A stretch of 64,000 nucleotides of DNA from Rhizophagus irregularis (taxonomy: Eukaryota > Glomeromycota > Glomeromycetes > Glomerales > Glomeraceae), in NCBI RefSeq assembly GCF_026210795.1, contig NC_089439.1:62001-126000 (forward strand), given 5' to 3'. The position numbers were made by a program, and so were the translations under genes. The notes beneath the pieces are model-generated. The model had not been told where the DNA came from and searched no databases. It saw nothing but the letters and a program-made list of their open reading frames with translations. This document shows positions 44,952-56,769 of this stretch, piece after piece. How positions within the stretch are numbered: the first letter of the stretch is position 1; every line of letters starts with the position of its first letter.

Positions 44952-47031
44952 TCATAATAACCAAAGAAAAAATTTATTGATTAATACCGGTTCAGAAGAT
45001 ATTTGTTTCTTGGACGAAACCTTTGGGACGCCTACATAAGTATATATGTGAAATTTTTTTTTATACTCGTAACATAATAAAAATTATATAAATAAATACC
45101 TCCAAACGAAAGAGTTTCATCAAATGCTCTTGTAACATAATTAGATTCTAAAATAAAAACAATTAATCAATCGATTAACTTATTACGGTATTTTACATCA
45201 AATTACCTTCATTTTCTTCATTTTCTTCAATTTTATTTTCCTCTTCATCTTGTTCTTCATCACTTGAAGAATAATAGCTAGAATATTCTATGGTGAAGAA
45301 CTTAATGTTAGTGATATTAAAATGTTTTGTAAAAATTTCCTTCTACTCGAACAGCATGACTTAATTCAATTTCAAAATCAGCAAATTTTGATTTTAATTC
45401 AGAATAAGTATGACTTGATTCATTGTTATTCTCCTCTTTGTTGACAACAAAAAAAAATATGAAACTTTTAACATTCAGATTCTTTACCTGAAATGTCTGG
45501 AGCATCAAGTGGTTGAGGTAAATTTGAGTAATTCAATAATCTACTTGTGAATACAGCTTCAGGATGTGAAGTAATTTGACTTAATCGTTTCACTTTCCTA
45601 ACTTTATATGGTAAATTCGTAATACCATGTTTTTCATTTAAATAGTTGTTCGCGATAATTTTTCTAACTTCAATAATATCAGGTCTTCTTAAAGGATCCT
45701 TGTTCCAACATTCAATCATCAAACCAATATACCATCTTGGTACTCTCTTCTTTCCTATTTTAGGTCTAAGCCCCTCACAAATTTTAATGGCTAAATTCAC
45801 ATCATGTGGAATATTATAGAAAGGAGGTTTTCCATGTAATATCTCCCACATAATCATTCCAAAACTGTAAATATCAGAAGCTTCGCTGTAATCGTGAGTC
45901 CTACGTAATATTTCCGGTGCAATATATGGCATCACACCATAAACGTCACGTTTCTTGGATATATTTTTCAATGTTTGATCTACAGGTCGACATAATCCTA
46001 AGTCAGTCACGAAAGTTTTTATGATTCCATCAGATTTGGTTATATTTTGAAGTATATTTCCACTATGAAGATCTCGATGTATTAATTTCATTGAATGAAT
46101 CTCTTCTAAACCCAGAGCAATTTCTTTGAGCATTAATAACTTTTGTCCCCATGTTAATATGGAATCATTATGACTTAGATAATGGCGAAGATCCCCTCCA
46201 TTTGCATATTTCATGACCAACATATAATTTTTCGTATTTTTATTATATGTTATGCCATAACATCGAAGCACACTTCCATTTCTACATTTATAATGTGCTT
46301 TTAACTAAATATAATAAATGAAAATTAGGATGAATGCTTTATAAAAATATATTGTAAAAATAAAAAATTTGAGATTTATGTTATTATACCTCATTTAGGA
46401 ATTCAATGGTTAAATTTTCTGAATTATGTAAACATTTCAAAGCAACTGGTGTTTTTGCTTTAGAAAGGAAAGAGGGAAGGGGAAAATTAAAAAAATTAAA
46501 TAATTTAATTAATTATTATTTATTTCATAGATGTTCCATAATGATATGAACCGAATTTATAATGTTACCTTGCACATTCCATTTACCATCTTTATCATGA
46601 ACCAATTTTCGTTCAGGACCTTCTACCCAAACAGCATAATGAACGTCACTAAATCCACCTCTAGCCAAATAAGTAACATCTTCGAATTTATTAAAGTCAA
46701 TCCATACTAAATAATCTTGTTTTTTTGCAGCATTTCTTTGTGTATCTCGAATGAATTCATCTAATATTTCATTGTTACTTGTCCAATTTTGAAAATCTTC
46801 GCTAAGACGTTTACTTTCGCAATGTTTACACCATCGATCATTTATGCGAGGATTTCTACATTTTGGACATGAATAATCTACATCAATTTCTTCTTCCGAA
46901 GAATATTGAATTGGTGAATATGAGGGAAACTTATTATTTGTTGGTGATGACTCAGGTGATTCAGTATAAATTGACCATGATATTGGCGAATGAAATGTTG
47001 ACGATAAATTATCAGTTATTATTGAGCTCAT
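44952..47031 (-). CDS. TKL-type protein kinase with Cys-rich leader
   Basis: Predicted 518-residue kinase from exons 47031-46569, 46457-46390, 46304-45488, 45287-45207, 45147-45100 and 45031-44952. ATG 47031 is the first ATG in frame. Residues about 57-77 hold CPKCRNP...WCKHC, a zinc-ribbon-like leader typical of the expanded Rhizophagus kinase family. The kinase domain is complete: ARGGFSDV (Gly loop), VALK (Lys), HRDLHSGNIL (catalytic loop), DLG for DFG, APEI, DIYSFGMIMWE, and a C-terminal RRPD. Substrate unknown; cytosolic signalling is expected. After the kinase domain an acidic tail (SSSDEEQDEEENKIEE) is encoded. An alternative exon between 45461 and 45317 would instead end the protein with ENNNESSHTYSELKSKF.. 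and a stop, so two C-termini are possible. Confidence 0.83.
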
Positions 47032-47196
47032 GATAAACAATAGTTAATAGGAAAGGAAATTTATTTGGCGTAACAAAAAAGTTTTTTTTTATCGGAGTTA
47101 CATTTCCTTTGTTCACCTAGAACTTAAAAATTTTTTGTCCAACTGTCGATCTGCGGCAAATAATAACGGATATGCCTAGATTGAAAATTTCGACAG

Positions 47197-47337
47197 GACC
47201 CCGAAATATATATATAGAGATCAGGTGATTCAGAAAATTCTGAATTACTAAAATAGTTGGCTGGCATTTATCTATAATTATCTAAAAAGGAAAGAACTAC
47301 CACGTTTTTTTACCCCCTTTATATATATTTCGGGGTC
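47197..47337. mobile_element. About 141-bp inverted-repeat element (GACCCCGAAATATATATA)
   Basis: Left end GACCCCGAAATATATATATA, right end TATATATATTTCGGGGTC. Its left end shares ACAGGACCCCGAA with the element at 40073. No target duplication is visible. Confidence 0.5.
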
Positions 47338-47628
47338 GAGAACCTTGAACAACTGATAACTCGTGAAAAATGCGAATTATTTCTTTTTTCGGATAATGTT
47401 AGTAATTCCGGCCCGCCCCGCATGAAGGTAGCAAGACGTGTCGATCTTAATTCGTAAAAAAGACGTTTGACTTCTTTGAGATTTGTATAACATATAATAA
47501 AAAATGTAGAAATTAGAATTATTCTGAAAAATTATTTCCCCGAAAAAGAAAAATTTTTTACAAAGATCAAAAACGTCTTCATTGATACTGAATTGATTAA
47601 TTTTATCAAACTTGTGCGCTATTCAAGT

Positions 47629-48070
47629 TAGGGATCGGAAAAGATTCGATTAAAATCGAAACTATCGAAAATCGATAAGAATCGATTTTAAATCGAATCT
47701 CGAATAAAAATCGAATCTACTTATTGTGGCGCAGTTTCGTTAATTTGACCGTAAATTATTATTTGTTCATAATAGTTAATTTTGGCCAAATTCATAATTC
47801 CGCCCGCGAATCACGTGACGAAACACAAACTTCCTAAAAAGGAAATTTTATCTCCCAATAAAATTCAAGTTTCCATCGCACAAGGTTGTACAAATTTCCA
47901 AAAAAGGAACTTTGTTCGTCGATCACTGTAATTTTTTGTAATCACGTGATATGTGTTTAAACACACCTATTATAAATAGTATAAAAAAAAATCGGTATTT
48001 GCGAAACGATTAATCGCGATTAATCGATTTTAGAATCGATTCTAATAATGGGAATCGATTCCAATCCCTA
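47629..48070. mobile_element. 442-bp hAT-like MITE with ATTCAAGT target duplication
   Basis: Starts TAGGGATCGGAA and ends CCAATCCCTA, close to the TAGGG(A/T)TGGGAA ends of many hAT elements. Flanked by a perfect 8-bp duplication ATTCAAGT (47621-47628 and 48071-48078). Subterminal arms are rich in AATCGATT words. The core carries two CACGTGA sites (near 47813 and 47944) and two CC(A/T)6GG boxes (47833-47842, 47898-47907). No transposase ORF. Confidence 0.83.
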
Positions 48071-48517
48071 ATTCAAGTACGAGTGTATTATGTATATTTT
48101 GAAACTTGTACTTAAAACTGCCAAGCTGCCAAGAAAAAAAAAAAATATTTTGGTAAAAATAATTCTATAACAGGGTATATTACTGTAAAGTTTATCTGAT
48201 ACGTTATTCAATTATCATTATTTGGGTACAAAAGGCTTTTTTTAATTTACGGCTGTTTCTTGTTCACTTTTGTTAAACTTTTTTTTTAAAACTTTAAAGC
48301 AAGTCACATGATTATTCAATAAGTGCGCAGCACTAAAATTATTTACTCTAATTTTTTATTTTTTTTTTCGATTAATACACAAGAAATGATTAAAAACTAT
48401 TATTATTAAATGCGGATGTTATAAAAAACATTATTAAAAAGAAAGAAAGAAAGAAAGAAAGAAATATATTTATATATGTTTCTATTATACATTCTAAAAA
48501 AATATATTTTTTTTTTT
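48071..48517. other. Intergenic DNA
   Basis: AT-rich, with a short GAAA microsatellite (GAAAGAAAGAAAGAAAGAAA near 48442). No gene. Confidence 0.5.
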
Positions 48518-49861
48518 TTACATTATTAAACTAAGATATTCATTATAAATGTTTGGTTGTTGACCGCTTAAAAATTCATCGTAAGCGGATCGTAATATTC
48601 CCATCCAAGAAGTTGGAAGTATTTCTGTACGCCAATTATTATGCCAATGATAAGTGAAAGCACCGGGAAAGAAACCATCAACTTTTCGTAATTGAGGAGT
48701 AGCATTTTCGGGATCAACATTTACAAATTCATTTAAAGATAATTCGGGATTAAATACATCATACCAAACATTAATATTTGGAGTTAAAGTAGAATTTCGT
48801 TGTCTTCTATCCTTCTTTAACCATAAAGGATCAAATAAAGGAACAGGAAGCATATAAAGGTAAGGATTTACATCATCTTTTGTTGGATTTTCAACGCTGG
48901 TAAAATAATTTTTTATACTAAAAGGATGAAATCTCATACGATTATTCATAGCACCTTCAATTATCATTCTTGTGGTTGTACTATTTGGACGAAGACGTAA
49001 TACCGCTGTATTATAATCTTCTTTAAAACTCCATTGGTAAGAGAATTCAAAATTTGTATGATAAAATTGACTTAAATCACGTAATAATAGTACATCAGCA
49101 TCAACATAAATTCCACCATATCTTTGTAAAACGACAAAACGTACCATATCACTAAAAGAAACTGATCTTCTTTTCTTATTAAGATTATATTCCCAACCTT
49201 TATAAATAGGATCATAATTAAGTTGTTCTTCAGTATTCCAATTTTTAAATTCAATATATTTTGGAGAAAATTGAAGTAAAGAATATGAATAAGGATTATC
49301 TTCTAAAGTCATAGTTGTATCATCTAACCAAATATAAAGTTTGGAACATTGTAAAGGTTGAGTAAATAAGAAAGATTTTATCATTAAAGAAATTTTATCA
49401 CTAATATCCCCTTTCCAAAATACGTGAAAAAGCATTGGAGGTTGATCGGGTGAACATTTTAAAGAATCTTTTTGATTTAAATCTGGATTGGGTATAATAT
49501 AATTTGATTCATTTTTATCAAGGTATTCTAAACATTGTTCAGCTAAAAATTTACTCATATCACAATGAGATACGATTTTTTCATAATCTATTATATAACC
49601 ATCTTTAGGCCTTTTCCTGAATTTTGATATATATTCTGAAAAGTTTGTACTGATTCCTTCTTCTTCATCATCTTGTGATGATATAATAGGATAATTATCA
49701 TTTTTTATATCTATTCCAACTTTAATATTTATTAAAGATTCTGAATTTTTATCATTAAAATTAGATATTTGAATATAACTAACGTATAATAAATCACATA
49801 CGACAATAAATGTCGCGATATAACGAACAATTTTATTGTTCATTAATATATTACGAACCAT
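48518..49861 (-). CDS. DXD-motif sugar transferase (GT32-like), type II membrane protein
   Basis: Single-exon ORF of 447 residues. The N-terminal cytosolic tail and a membrane anchor (VRYIATFIVVCDLLYVSYI, about residues 12-30) give a type II Golgi topology. The catalytic region holds PPMLFHVFWKG, SVSFSDMVRFVVLQRYGGIYVDADVLLL with the DXD metal/nucleotide-sugar site (DAD), and a C-terminal HHW-like YHWHNNW. This pattern is that of the Gly_transf_sug / GT32 family (Och1- and alpha-1,4-glycosyltransferase-like). Probable function is adding mannose or another sugar to glycans; the donor cannot be told. ATG 49861 or 49840 could start it; I keep the longer. Lack of introns contrasts with its neighbours. 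Confidence 0.77.
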   Translation of the reverse strand: MVRNILMNNKIVRYIATFIVVCDLLYVSYIQISNFNDKNSESLINIKVGIDIKNDNYPIISSQDDEEEGISTNFSEYISKFRKRPKDGYIIDYEKIVSHCDMSKFLAEQCLEYLDKNESNYIIPNPDLNQKDSLKCSPDQPPMLFHVFWKGDISDKISLMIKSFLFTQPLQCSKLYIWLDDTTMTLEDNPYSYSLLQFSPKYIEFKNWNTEEQLNYDPIYKGWEYNLNKKRRSVSFSDMVRFVVLQRYGGIYVDADVLLLRDLSQFYHTNFEFSYQWSFKEDYNTAVLRLRPNSTTTRMIIEGAMNNRMRFHPFSIKNYFTSVENPTKDDVNPYLYMLPVPLFDPLWLKKDRRQRNSTLTPNINVWYDVFNPELSLNEFVNVDPENATPQLRKVDGFFPGAFTYHWHNNWRTEILPTSWMGILRSAYDEFLSGQQPNIYNEYLSLIM

Positions 49862-52648
49862 ATTTGATTTTAATTTTTTTTTTAAAAAAAAAGGTTATAT
49901 GTATATATATATATATATGACGATGATGATTTTTTCAAAATGTGAGAGTAGGATTTTAAAACCCGGTTCAATTGCTTGCTTTATATATAACAATGATCTA
50001 TATATATATATATATATTATTTTATTTTACGTTAGGGAAATATAAATAATGTATATAATTAGTTAAAAAGACGGACATTAATGACTTGATATTTCGGGTT
50101 ACCAATTAAAAAATCATAGTCGATATCTAGTTAACCCAGATTATTTTGTCGATCATACAGTTAATTATGCATAATATGCAGGGTAATATTACATGTTTCT
50201 AAAAAAAAAAAATGAATTTTGCCACATTATTGTCAGTTTTAGGCGGTGAAAAATTTTTCAAATATGGTAAGAAAAAAACTTATAAATCGATTTTGATTAT
50301 AAAATATACATATATTTTTGTTTTTTCGGATATTTCAGGTATGTTTATTACTATTATTGTTATTATTATTATTTTAATTACATAATAATAAATAAGAAAA
50401 TGATGCTATTCGGACTTCCGACATTGTTGATCTTAAAATATTTTTATGATTGGGTGGTTAAATGAGATTAATTATTTAATTAATTTCGTACATACCAAAG
50501 AAATTTCGGTAATCGGTTTTCTTTTTAACATCATTATCATTCAAATAATTTTTCTTTCCAGAATTCTGTTTAAAATCTACTAGTTCATTTAAGATTTAAT
50601 TAAAATACATTTATATGTAATATCACGTGATACTTTAGGTGAGTTGGGCGAAAAAATTACTTTTTAAAGTTAAAAAGATCATTAAAAAGGAATATCAGAA
50701 TAAAAAATTTAAAGTTCGATACTGTCTTTGAGTATGGTTGTGGCTGTGTATGAAATAACCAAACGTGATCTTTGATTAATGCGAAATGATGTTCGCTTGA
50801 ATGATATTATTTATATTACTATCCACTAACTCCGAGTTTCCGACTTTTTGATAAAAGATAATCGATAGAAAAAAAAAATTGGTTGAAAAAATTTCTTTGT
50901 TGATAATCCTTAGTTTCAGATCAATCGCATGAATTCTTTCATATGTGGTGTCCCTGGCGTCCTTGGTGTCCTGATCAACATGTAATTTTATTTATAAATA
51001 CTTAAAAATAAAAATATAAAATATATAAATATCTGAACAACGTTCCACGATTTAGTTATTTTTGTGGAATTACATCGATTACCGTCATGAAGTCACGTAA
51101 ATTATATTTTTATTTGATATTTCCTATCTTATAAAGTAGTTCTACATTTTCTGTACCCGCGTATATCAGGGTAACAGTATGTTGTGCCCCACGTCAGATC
51201 AATCTTTTGTTTATAAAAATACTCTTTTTTTTTTTACAAAGTGTCATATCTTCACTATAACTAGTTTAACTACGCACTATAACCCTTTTTTTCCTTTCTT
51301 TAACCCCTCGCTTCCCTTCCCCCTTTTTTATTATCATAATAAAATCTTTAAGGTTTTGCTGATTCGTACTGAATTAATACTTTCCCGATATTCATTTAAA
51401 TATATAACAACAATCATTGACTATTTAAAATCTTACTATCATAATTATAACTTATTATCAGATATCCATATAAATCGACATTTTTTATAAAATTTGTACT
51501 ACATATCATAATTAAATACATGATTATTATGATTATTTATTATTAGATTTGCGAATTATAAAAATTAAAAAAAAAATGATTACCTTTTTCTTCCATATGG
51601 GTAAATAAAAGATTCCGAAATAAATAATAAAAAATGCATGAATTTTAAAAAAAATTTGCAATGATCATTATATAATAAAATATTATATACATTCGTTCAG
51701 GTGATTCTACCGTTCTTTTTTTTCATTTCATTTAATAGTTCAAAATCGAAGATATAAAAGTAAAGTAATGGTTGAAAATGTGGGATTTGTTAAAAAATAC
51801 ATATATATATGTATATTAATCTTTGTCTGAGTTAAAATTGCTTAAAGTTTTGTCAAAATTAAAAATCCCGATTTACTGATCGTGGAATATCTCAGTATTT
51901 ATTTATTTAATGTATAGTTTTAATTTTTACGTAACGGTTTTGGTACGAAAATCTCGAAAATCATCTGAACGACTGACACAAGACCGACAAGAAAATTATA
52001 AAATTTATAATGACTTTGATCGGATACCCTTCTTAGCTAGGTGTGCAATTTCACAAAACTATACTTCGAACACGTGACAAAATTTGCTCCTCTTATAATG
52101 TATTTGTCACCATATGCGCCCTGTGTCAAATCGGCTAGTCCAAAAATGCGCGGATATGCACGTAAAGTCACGTGTTTCGTATTAGAAAATGAATCAGAAA
52201 TAAGGTCAGGTAGTACGTACAATTGACACCTGATATTGAAAATCTAAACCAAACATTAACATTAACGTAAACTAATTTTTTACATATTGCTGGTCTAACT
52301 ATGTGCGAAAAAACCTCGCATATCAAAACTTTACTTCGGCTAGCTCCACTATGATGGTATGGCATCTGTGTACCCTATTCTATATTTCTGGGCCCTGAAT
52401 AAATGCATCTCATGAAAAAAAGCAATGATGTATGTTTTTACATTGCTATTAGGTAATTGGTCCAAAGATATTTCAATTTGGTTGATTTAATTTAAGGTTA
52501 ACGTATCCAATCTCACTTAATTGAATAAATAGATTATGTTCAAATATGGTAAGACAAATTCCATAAACTGTACGTTATAAAAAAAGATGTCCGTTCACAT
52601 TCTGATTTTATTATATACTTTTTCCACATTCAAAATAAGTAAACCTCT
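49862..52648. other. Long intergenic stretch
   Basis: No supported gene in about 2.8 kb. It contains TATATA microsatellites (49905-50015) and a T-run/A-run palindrome at 49872. A frame of 60 codons is open on both strands at 52040-52225 with a somewhat higher GC content, but no homology is recognised. Several CACGTGA sites occur (near 50625, 52069 and 52168). Confidence 0.45.
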
Positions 52649-54109
52649 TTATGATAAAGCTAATCCTCCATCAATTATTAGAGTCTTAAAATGAAAACAA
52701 AAATACTTTGTTAATAAAGATCATAGAATAACATATTGTTTTTAAGACCAACCTGTCCAGTAACATATTTAGCTTTCGCAAAATACAATGCAGCTTCAGC
52801 TACTTCCTGTTTTTTTTATTTAATTGAAGAATTAAAAAGGATTTAATATTAGCAGACATATATGTAATCTGAATACCAATCATAGAGTGGATTATACCCT
52901 CCAACTATTTGATCAGAGTTTGTTTTTACCTCTGGTTTCCCGAATCTTTGCATCAATATTTTATTTTTATAGGATTCCTTGGCACTTTCAGACATTGCTT
53001 TAATAGAATGATTAACAAATATTTAAATATAACAAATTAAAATTCCCTTTTTAACGATAAAAAATAAAAACAATAACTTACTTGATATCATATCCGTCTC
53101 GATAAATCCAGGTGCAATAACATTCACACGAATATTTTTTCGTGAAATCTCTTTAGCCAATGATTTTGAAAATCCTTAAAAAAAAAAATATTTAATAATG
53201 TCTACAACAAAAGCAAAAAATAATAAATAATAATTTTTTACAATAATACCAATAACTCCAGCTTTTGAAGCACTATAAATGGATTGCCCACTGTTTCCAT
53301 ATAATCCAACAACACTTGATATATTAATTATGCATCCTGATAAAATATACGTCAACTTAAAATAAATAAATTATAATATATAGCCCAAGTAAGTTTTTTT
53401 TCTCAGTACCTCTTTTCGCTTTAATCATTTGTTTAGATATGTGACTACACATATAAATTGTACCAAGAAGATTCGTTTGAATAATATCGTTAACCTCTTT
53501 TTCTTTAAGTTTAACAACAAGTGAATCATATGATACTCCTAGAAAAAATATATTAAATGTTAACAGTTATTAAAATAAATGTTGAGAAAAAAATCAACTA
53601 ACCTGCAGCATTAATCAAATAGTCAACATGTTGAAGCTTCGAAATATTCTTGAAAAAATATATATACATATATACATACTTAATTCTTTATTCTCTTTCA
53701 AAATTATTCTATGAATTCTAAAGATTAAAAAATTGATATACTACTATTACAAGTTTTTCAATCTCCGCAGGAATTCTTAAATCACATTCGTATCCTACAT
53801 GATTATTATCTATTTCAAAATTTTTATCCAAATAATTTCTTGCTTTTTCAATTGTTTCTTTATTACGTCCAATTAAAACACACCTTGCACCATTTTGTGC
53901 AAAATTTTGTGCGATAGAATATCCTATTCCACGCGTTCCCCCTGTTATAACTGCTAACTCGCCCTTAAAAGGTTTACTCTGGGCTTTATATTATAGAAAA
54001 AAAATTTTTTTTTTTTTTTAAGATTAAACCAAATCTAAGTTATTGTATAAGTTATATATTTACCTTGATAAGCTAAAGAAGAAAATTTTTTTGTAAAAAA
54101 TTTATACAT
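52649..54109 (-). CDS. Mitochondrial 3-oxoacyl-ACP reductase (FabG/OAR1-like SDR)
   Basis: Short-chain dehydrogenase from nine short exons. The first exon (54109-54064) gives [15 protein letters not shown], a likely mitochondrial presequence. The Rossmann motif TGGTRGIG follows, then a DYLINAAG motif. The catalytic set is Ser in NISSVVG and Tyr/Lys in YSASKAG. Then come [12 protein letters not shown] and the C-terminal [10 protein letters not shown] before TAA at 52651-52649. Pattern and length (about 260 residues) fit FabG-type beta-ketoacyl-ACP reductase, which acts with NADPH in mitochondrial type II fatty-acid synthesis; another SDR substrate is possible. No break seen. Confidence 0.82.
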
Positions 54110-54487
54110 ATCTTAGGAAATGACAAAAATAAAAAAATGAAGAAAAAAAAAATTAAATTTGGATAATGGATTTTTATTATGCTAGTTACACAAGATGGAT
54201 TCTTATAATCAGTCGATCATAGTCAATTTAATTAGATTTTGCTTTAAATTAATTGAATTAATTGAAATTCCAAATATAATAATAAATTACTCTACAATTT
54301 ATTCTCTTTTCATATTAACCATATTAAATATTTCCCTAACGTGCTTATTAGCAATATTCATATTGAATATCATTTTGAATTCAATTTCTAAAATCTAAAA
54401 TAAAAAAATTGTCAATAATAACATAATAGTCATTTCTTAAACATTGGTGATACAAAATTGGACATACGTGTTCAATATTCTTAAATA

Positions 54488-56220
54488 TTATTCACAAGCC
54501 AATTTAGCATCAAAACTTGTCAAAGCAATAGCAAAAGCTTGGAGAGGACACATTGGATACATGAAATCCATTGTAAATGTATCTTCTTCAACACGCCCAA
54601 ACTGCATTATAATATAATCCACTTTAAAACTTTCCTTTGTTAGTAAAACGTTCAAATTGAGTTATAAACAAAAAGTAAATGAAGTATAAAACATACGATC
54701 ATTATCATGTACAATCTGGAAATTTTTCACCGAAGCTAAAGTAACTCTTCCATTAAAATTCAAGACATATGATTGTGTTTCTATAATAATCAATAAGAAA
54801 ATTATAAAATATTTTTAAACAAAAACTAATTTAAATATCATTTTCAACATCTTTACCTTCATTCCATTGTGGAGATTTGTTATGTAATACTAAAATATCT
54901 CTGTGATCTCCATTTTTGAACTTTCCAATCAATGTTTGTGCATCCTAATACAAAACCAACAGTAAATTTACTAAACAATACAAAATGCGAGAGAAATGTT
55001 TGACAATAAAATAAATTCTTACTGTTTCCGGCCTAAATTCTGGTCTTTCACCATTCCTCGTCATTCCTATCAATAAGACGGTCATTTTTCTGGGACCTTT
55101 AAATCCAAGAATATTAGGATCCTATAAAATAACAATAAATCAGAAACATTTCCAATCTTTTTTTTTAAAAAAAAAGAAAAAAAAAAGAAAACAATTTTAC
55201 AGAAAATAAAACTTACGTAAACAACAGCTCCTAATTCCTCTCGAACAGGTAAATTTGATGATTCTGATTCGCGTTTAAACGGATTTCGTCCCTTTGAATA
55301 TATAGCAAAAGCTGTACCCAAGAAATTGGATCTAAAAAATATAACATAATTTGAATAAAATAATTAAATACGATTTTTGTAAAAATATTATCAAGATATC
55401 AAGATCTACCTGACTTTTCCTACAATATTTTTTGATGATACAGCTACATCAAGTTTATCTGTGGTTATAATATAATGTGAACTTTTACTTTTTTTTCTTT
55501 TTCTAGCGGCAAGAAGAAATGTTCGTGTTTCTTCTCCATTTTCTGAAATATCTTCGATATAAAGTTCATATTGAGGATAAAACTTTCCGAAACCATCTTT
55601 ACTACGAATTATTTTACAAAGAACCTTTTGACCTTGTGGAACAGGACTAAAAAAAATTATAAAATAAATTAATCAAATGACAAACATGATATATTGAATT
55701 AATTAAAATTTATTTTACTTCATGACAAAATCAGTCACTTCTTTTTCTGACATCTGTTCTCGCGTTTTTTGTAATCTAAAGACTGATATCATTTGAGCGG
55801 TAGGCCTATTTATTACTATGGCTCTTAAATGTTCTGCAGGACCAACAGGTTGAGACAATGTAGCAGTGGATTCATCGAATGCATAAGCCGGTCGCTATAA
55901 AAGAATACATGAGAAGGGTCAAAATTAAACCTATTATTGACTATAATTTCAAAATACCTCATCTCTTGATGTATCAACAGGGTCTTCATCTAATTCAACC
56001 TGATCATCAGAAGATTCATCATCGGAATTATCAATCGCAAGATTATTAATGGCAGATATTAATGAAGGTGATAGCTCTCCCGTTTCTAGATATAAAAAAT
56101 TAATTAGGTATTGTTAAGTGGTAAAATTAAAAAAAAATATTTACCTTCAATTCCCACGCTTGGAATTTGAAGTGTGTTTGCTCGATTTGCACTTGTTCCA
56201 ATTTGAGGGTCACCGTTCAT
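54488..56220 (-). CDS. Tubby-domain protein (TULP-like)
   Basis: Multi-exon gene, roughly nine exons, ATG at 56220, TAA at 54490-54488. The N-terminal region is acidic and disordered ([20 protein letters not shown]). The tubby C-terminal beta-barrel follows, with [43 protein letters not shown] and a [15 protein letters not shown] region. The diagnostic end reads [17 protein letters not shown], then [23 protein letters not shown] (residues quoted in parts). Tubby domains bind phosphatidylinositol-4,5-bisphosphate at the plasma membrane through basic residues; that role is inferred from the family. The KRKK cluster in the barrel fits. Confidence 0.85.
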
Positions 56221-56769
56221 AATTAGATTTTTGTGTCTTTACTACAATAATTCAACATAATGTTTTATTATAAAATATATTTTTCAAAAATAAAGAATAA
56301 AAATAAATGTATAAATACCTTCAAAATATGTTACTAAACTAGCGAAAAATAAATTATACATAAAAATTATAAAAATCGTTTTCTCGAGTTATCCGAGTTA
56401 TCCATCGTTTCAAAAAAAAATGAGAGTGATACCATATCATCATCGGTTACACGGCCGATCGCCGACGGCCGACCTAATTTTCTACATGGGCAGGTAATAA
56501 ATTTTTAAATCATACTGTAATTTCTGATGGTCTGTGCTGCAAATATAATAAATTTGAAAGATCAAAGTAAATTCTTAAATTTTTAATATTTTTTTATCAA
56601 TTTTTATTTTTCGAGAAAAACAGGAAAATGCGAAAAAAAGATTTTCTTTATAGGTGAGTGTGTTACAAAAACTGTGATACTAAGAATGTGTACACATGCA
56701 TTTACACAAAAAAAAAAAATAATCGGTTGGTGCTCTTCTTTTTTATTAACTACCATTAAACCATCATTA
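56221..56769. promoter_or_regulatory. Divergent intergenic region, Tubby gene and hydrolase gene
   Basis: 550 bp between two divergent starts. Contains a GC-richer GGCCGATCGCCGACGGCCG segment near 56450. No defined element claimed. Confidence 0.35.

Noticed and set aside
51179-51490. 103-residue plus ORF rich in Phe/Ser/Thr
   Set aside because: T-rich low-complexity DNA, no homology, no splice or start context.
52037-52226. About 61-codon frames open on both strands
   Set aside because: Mirror frames in the same bases with no recognisable product; could be a fragment but not supportable.
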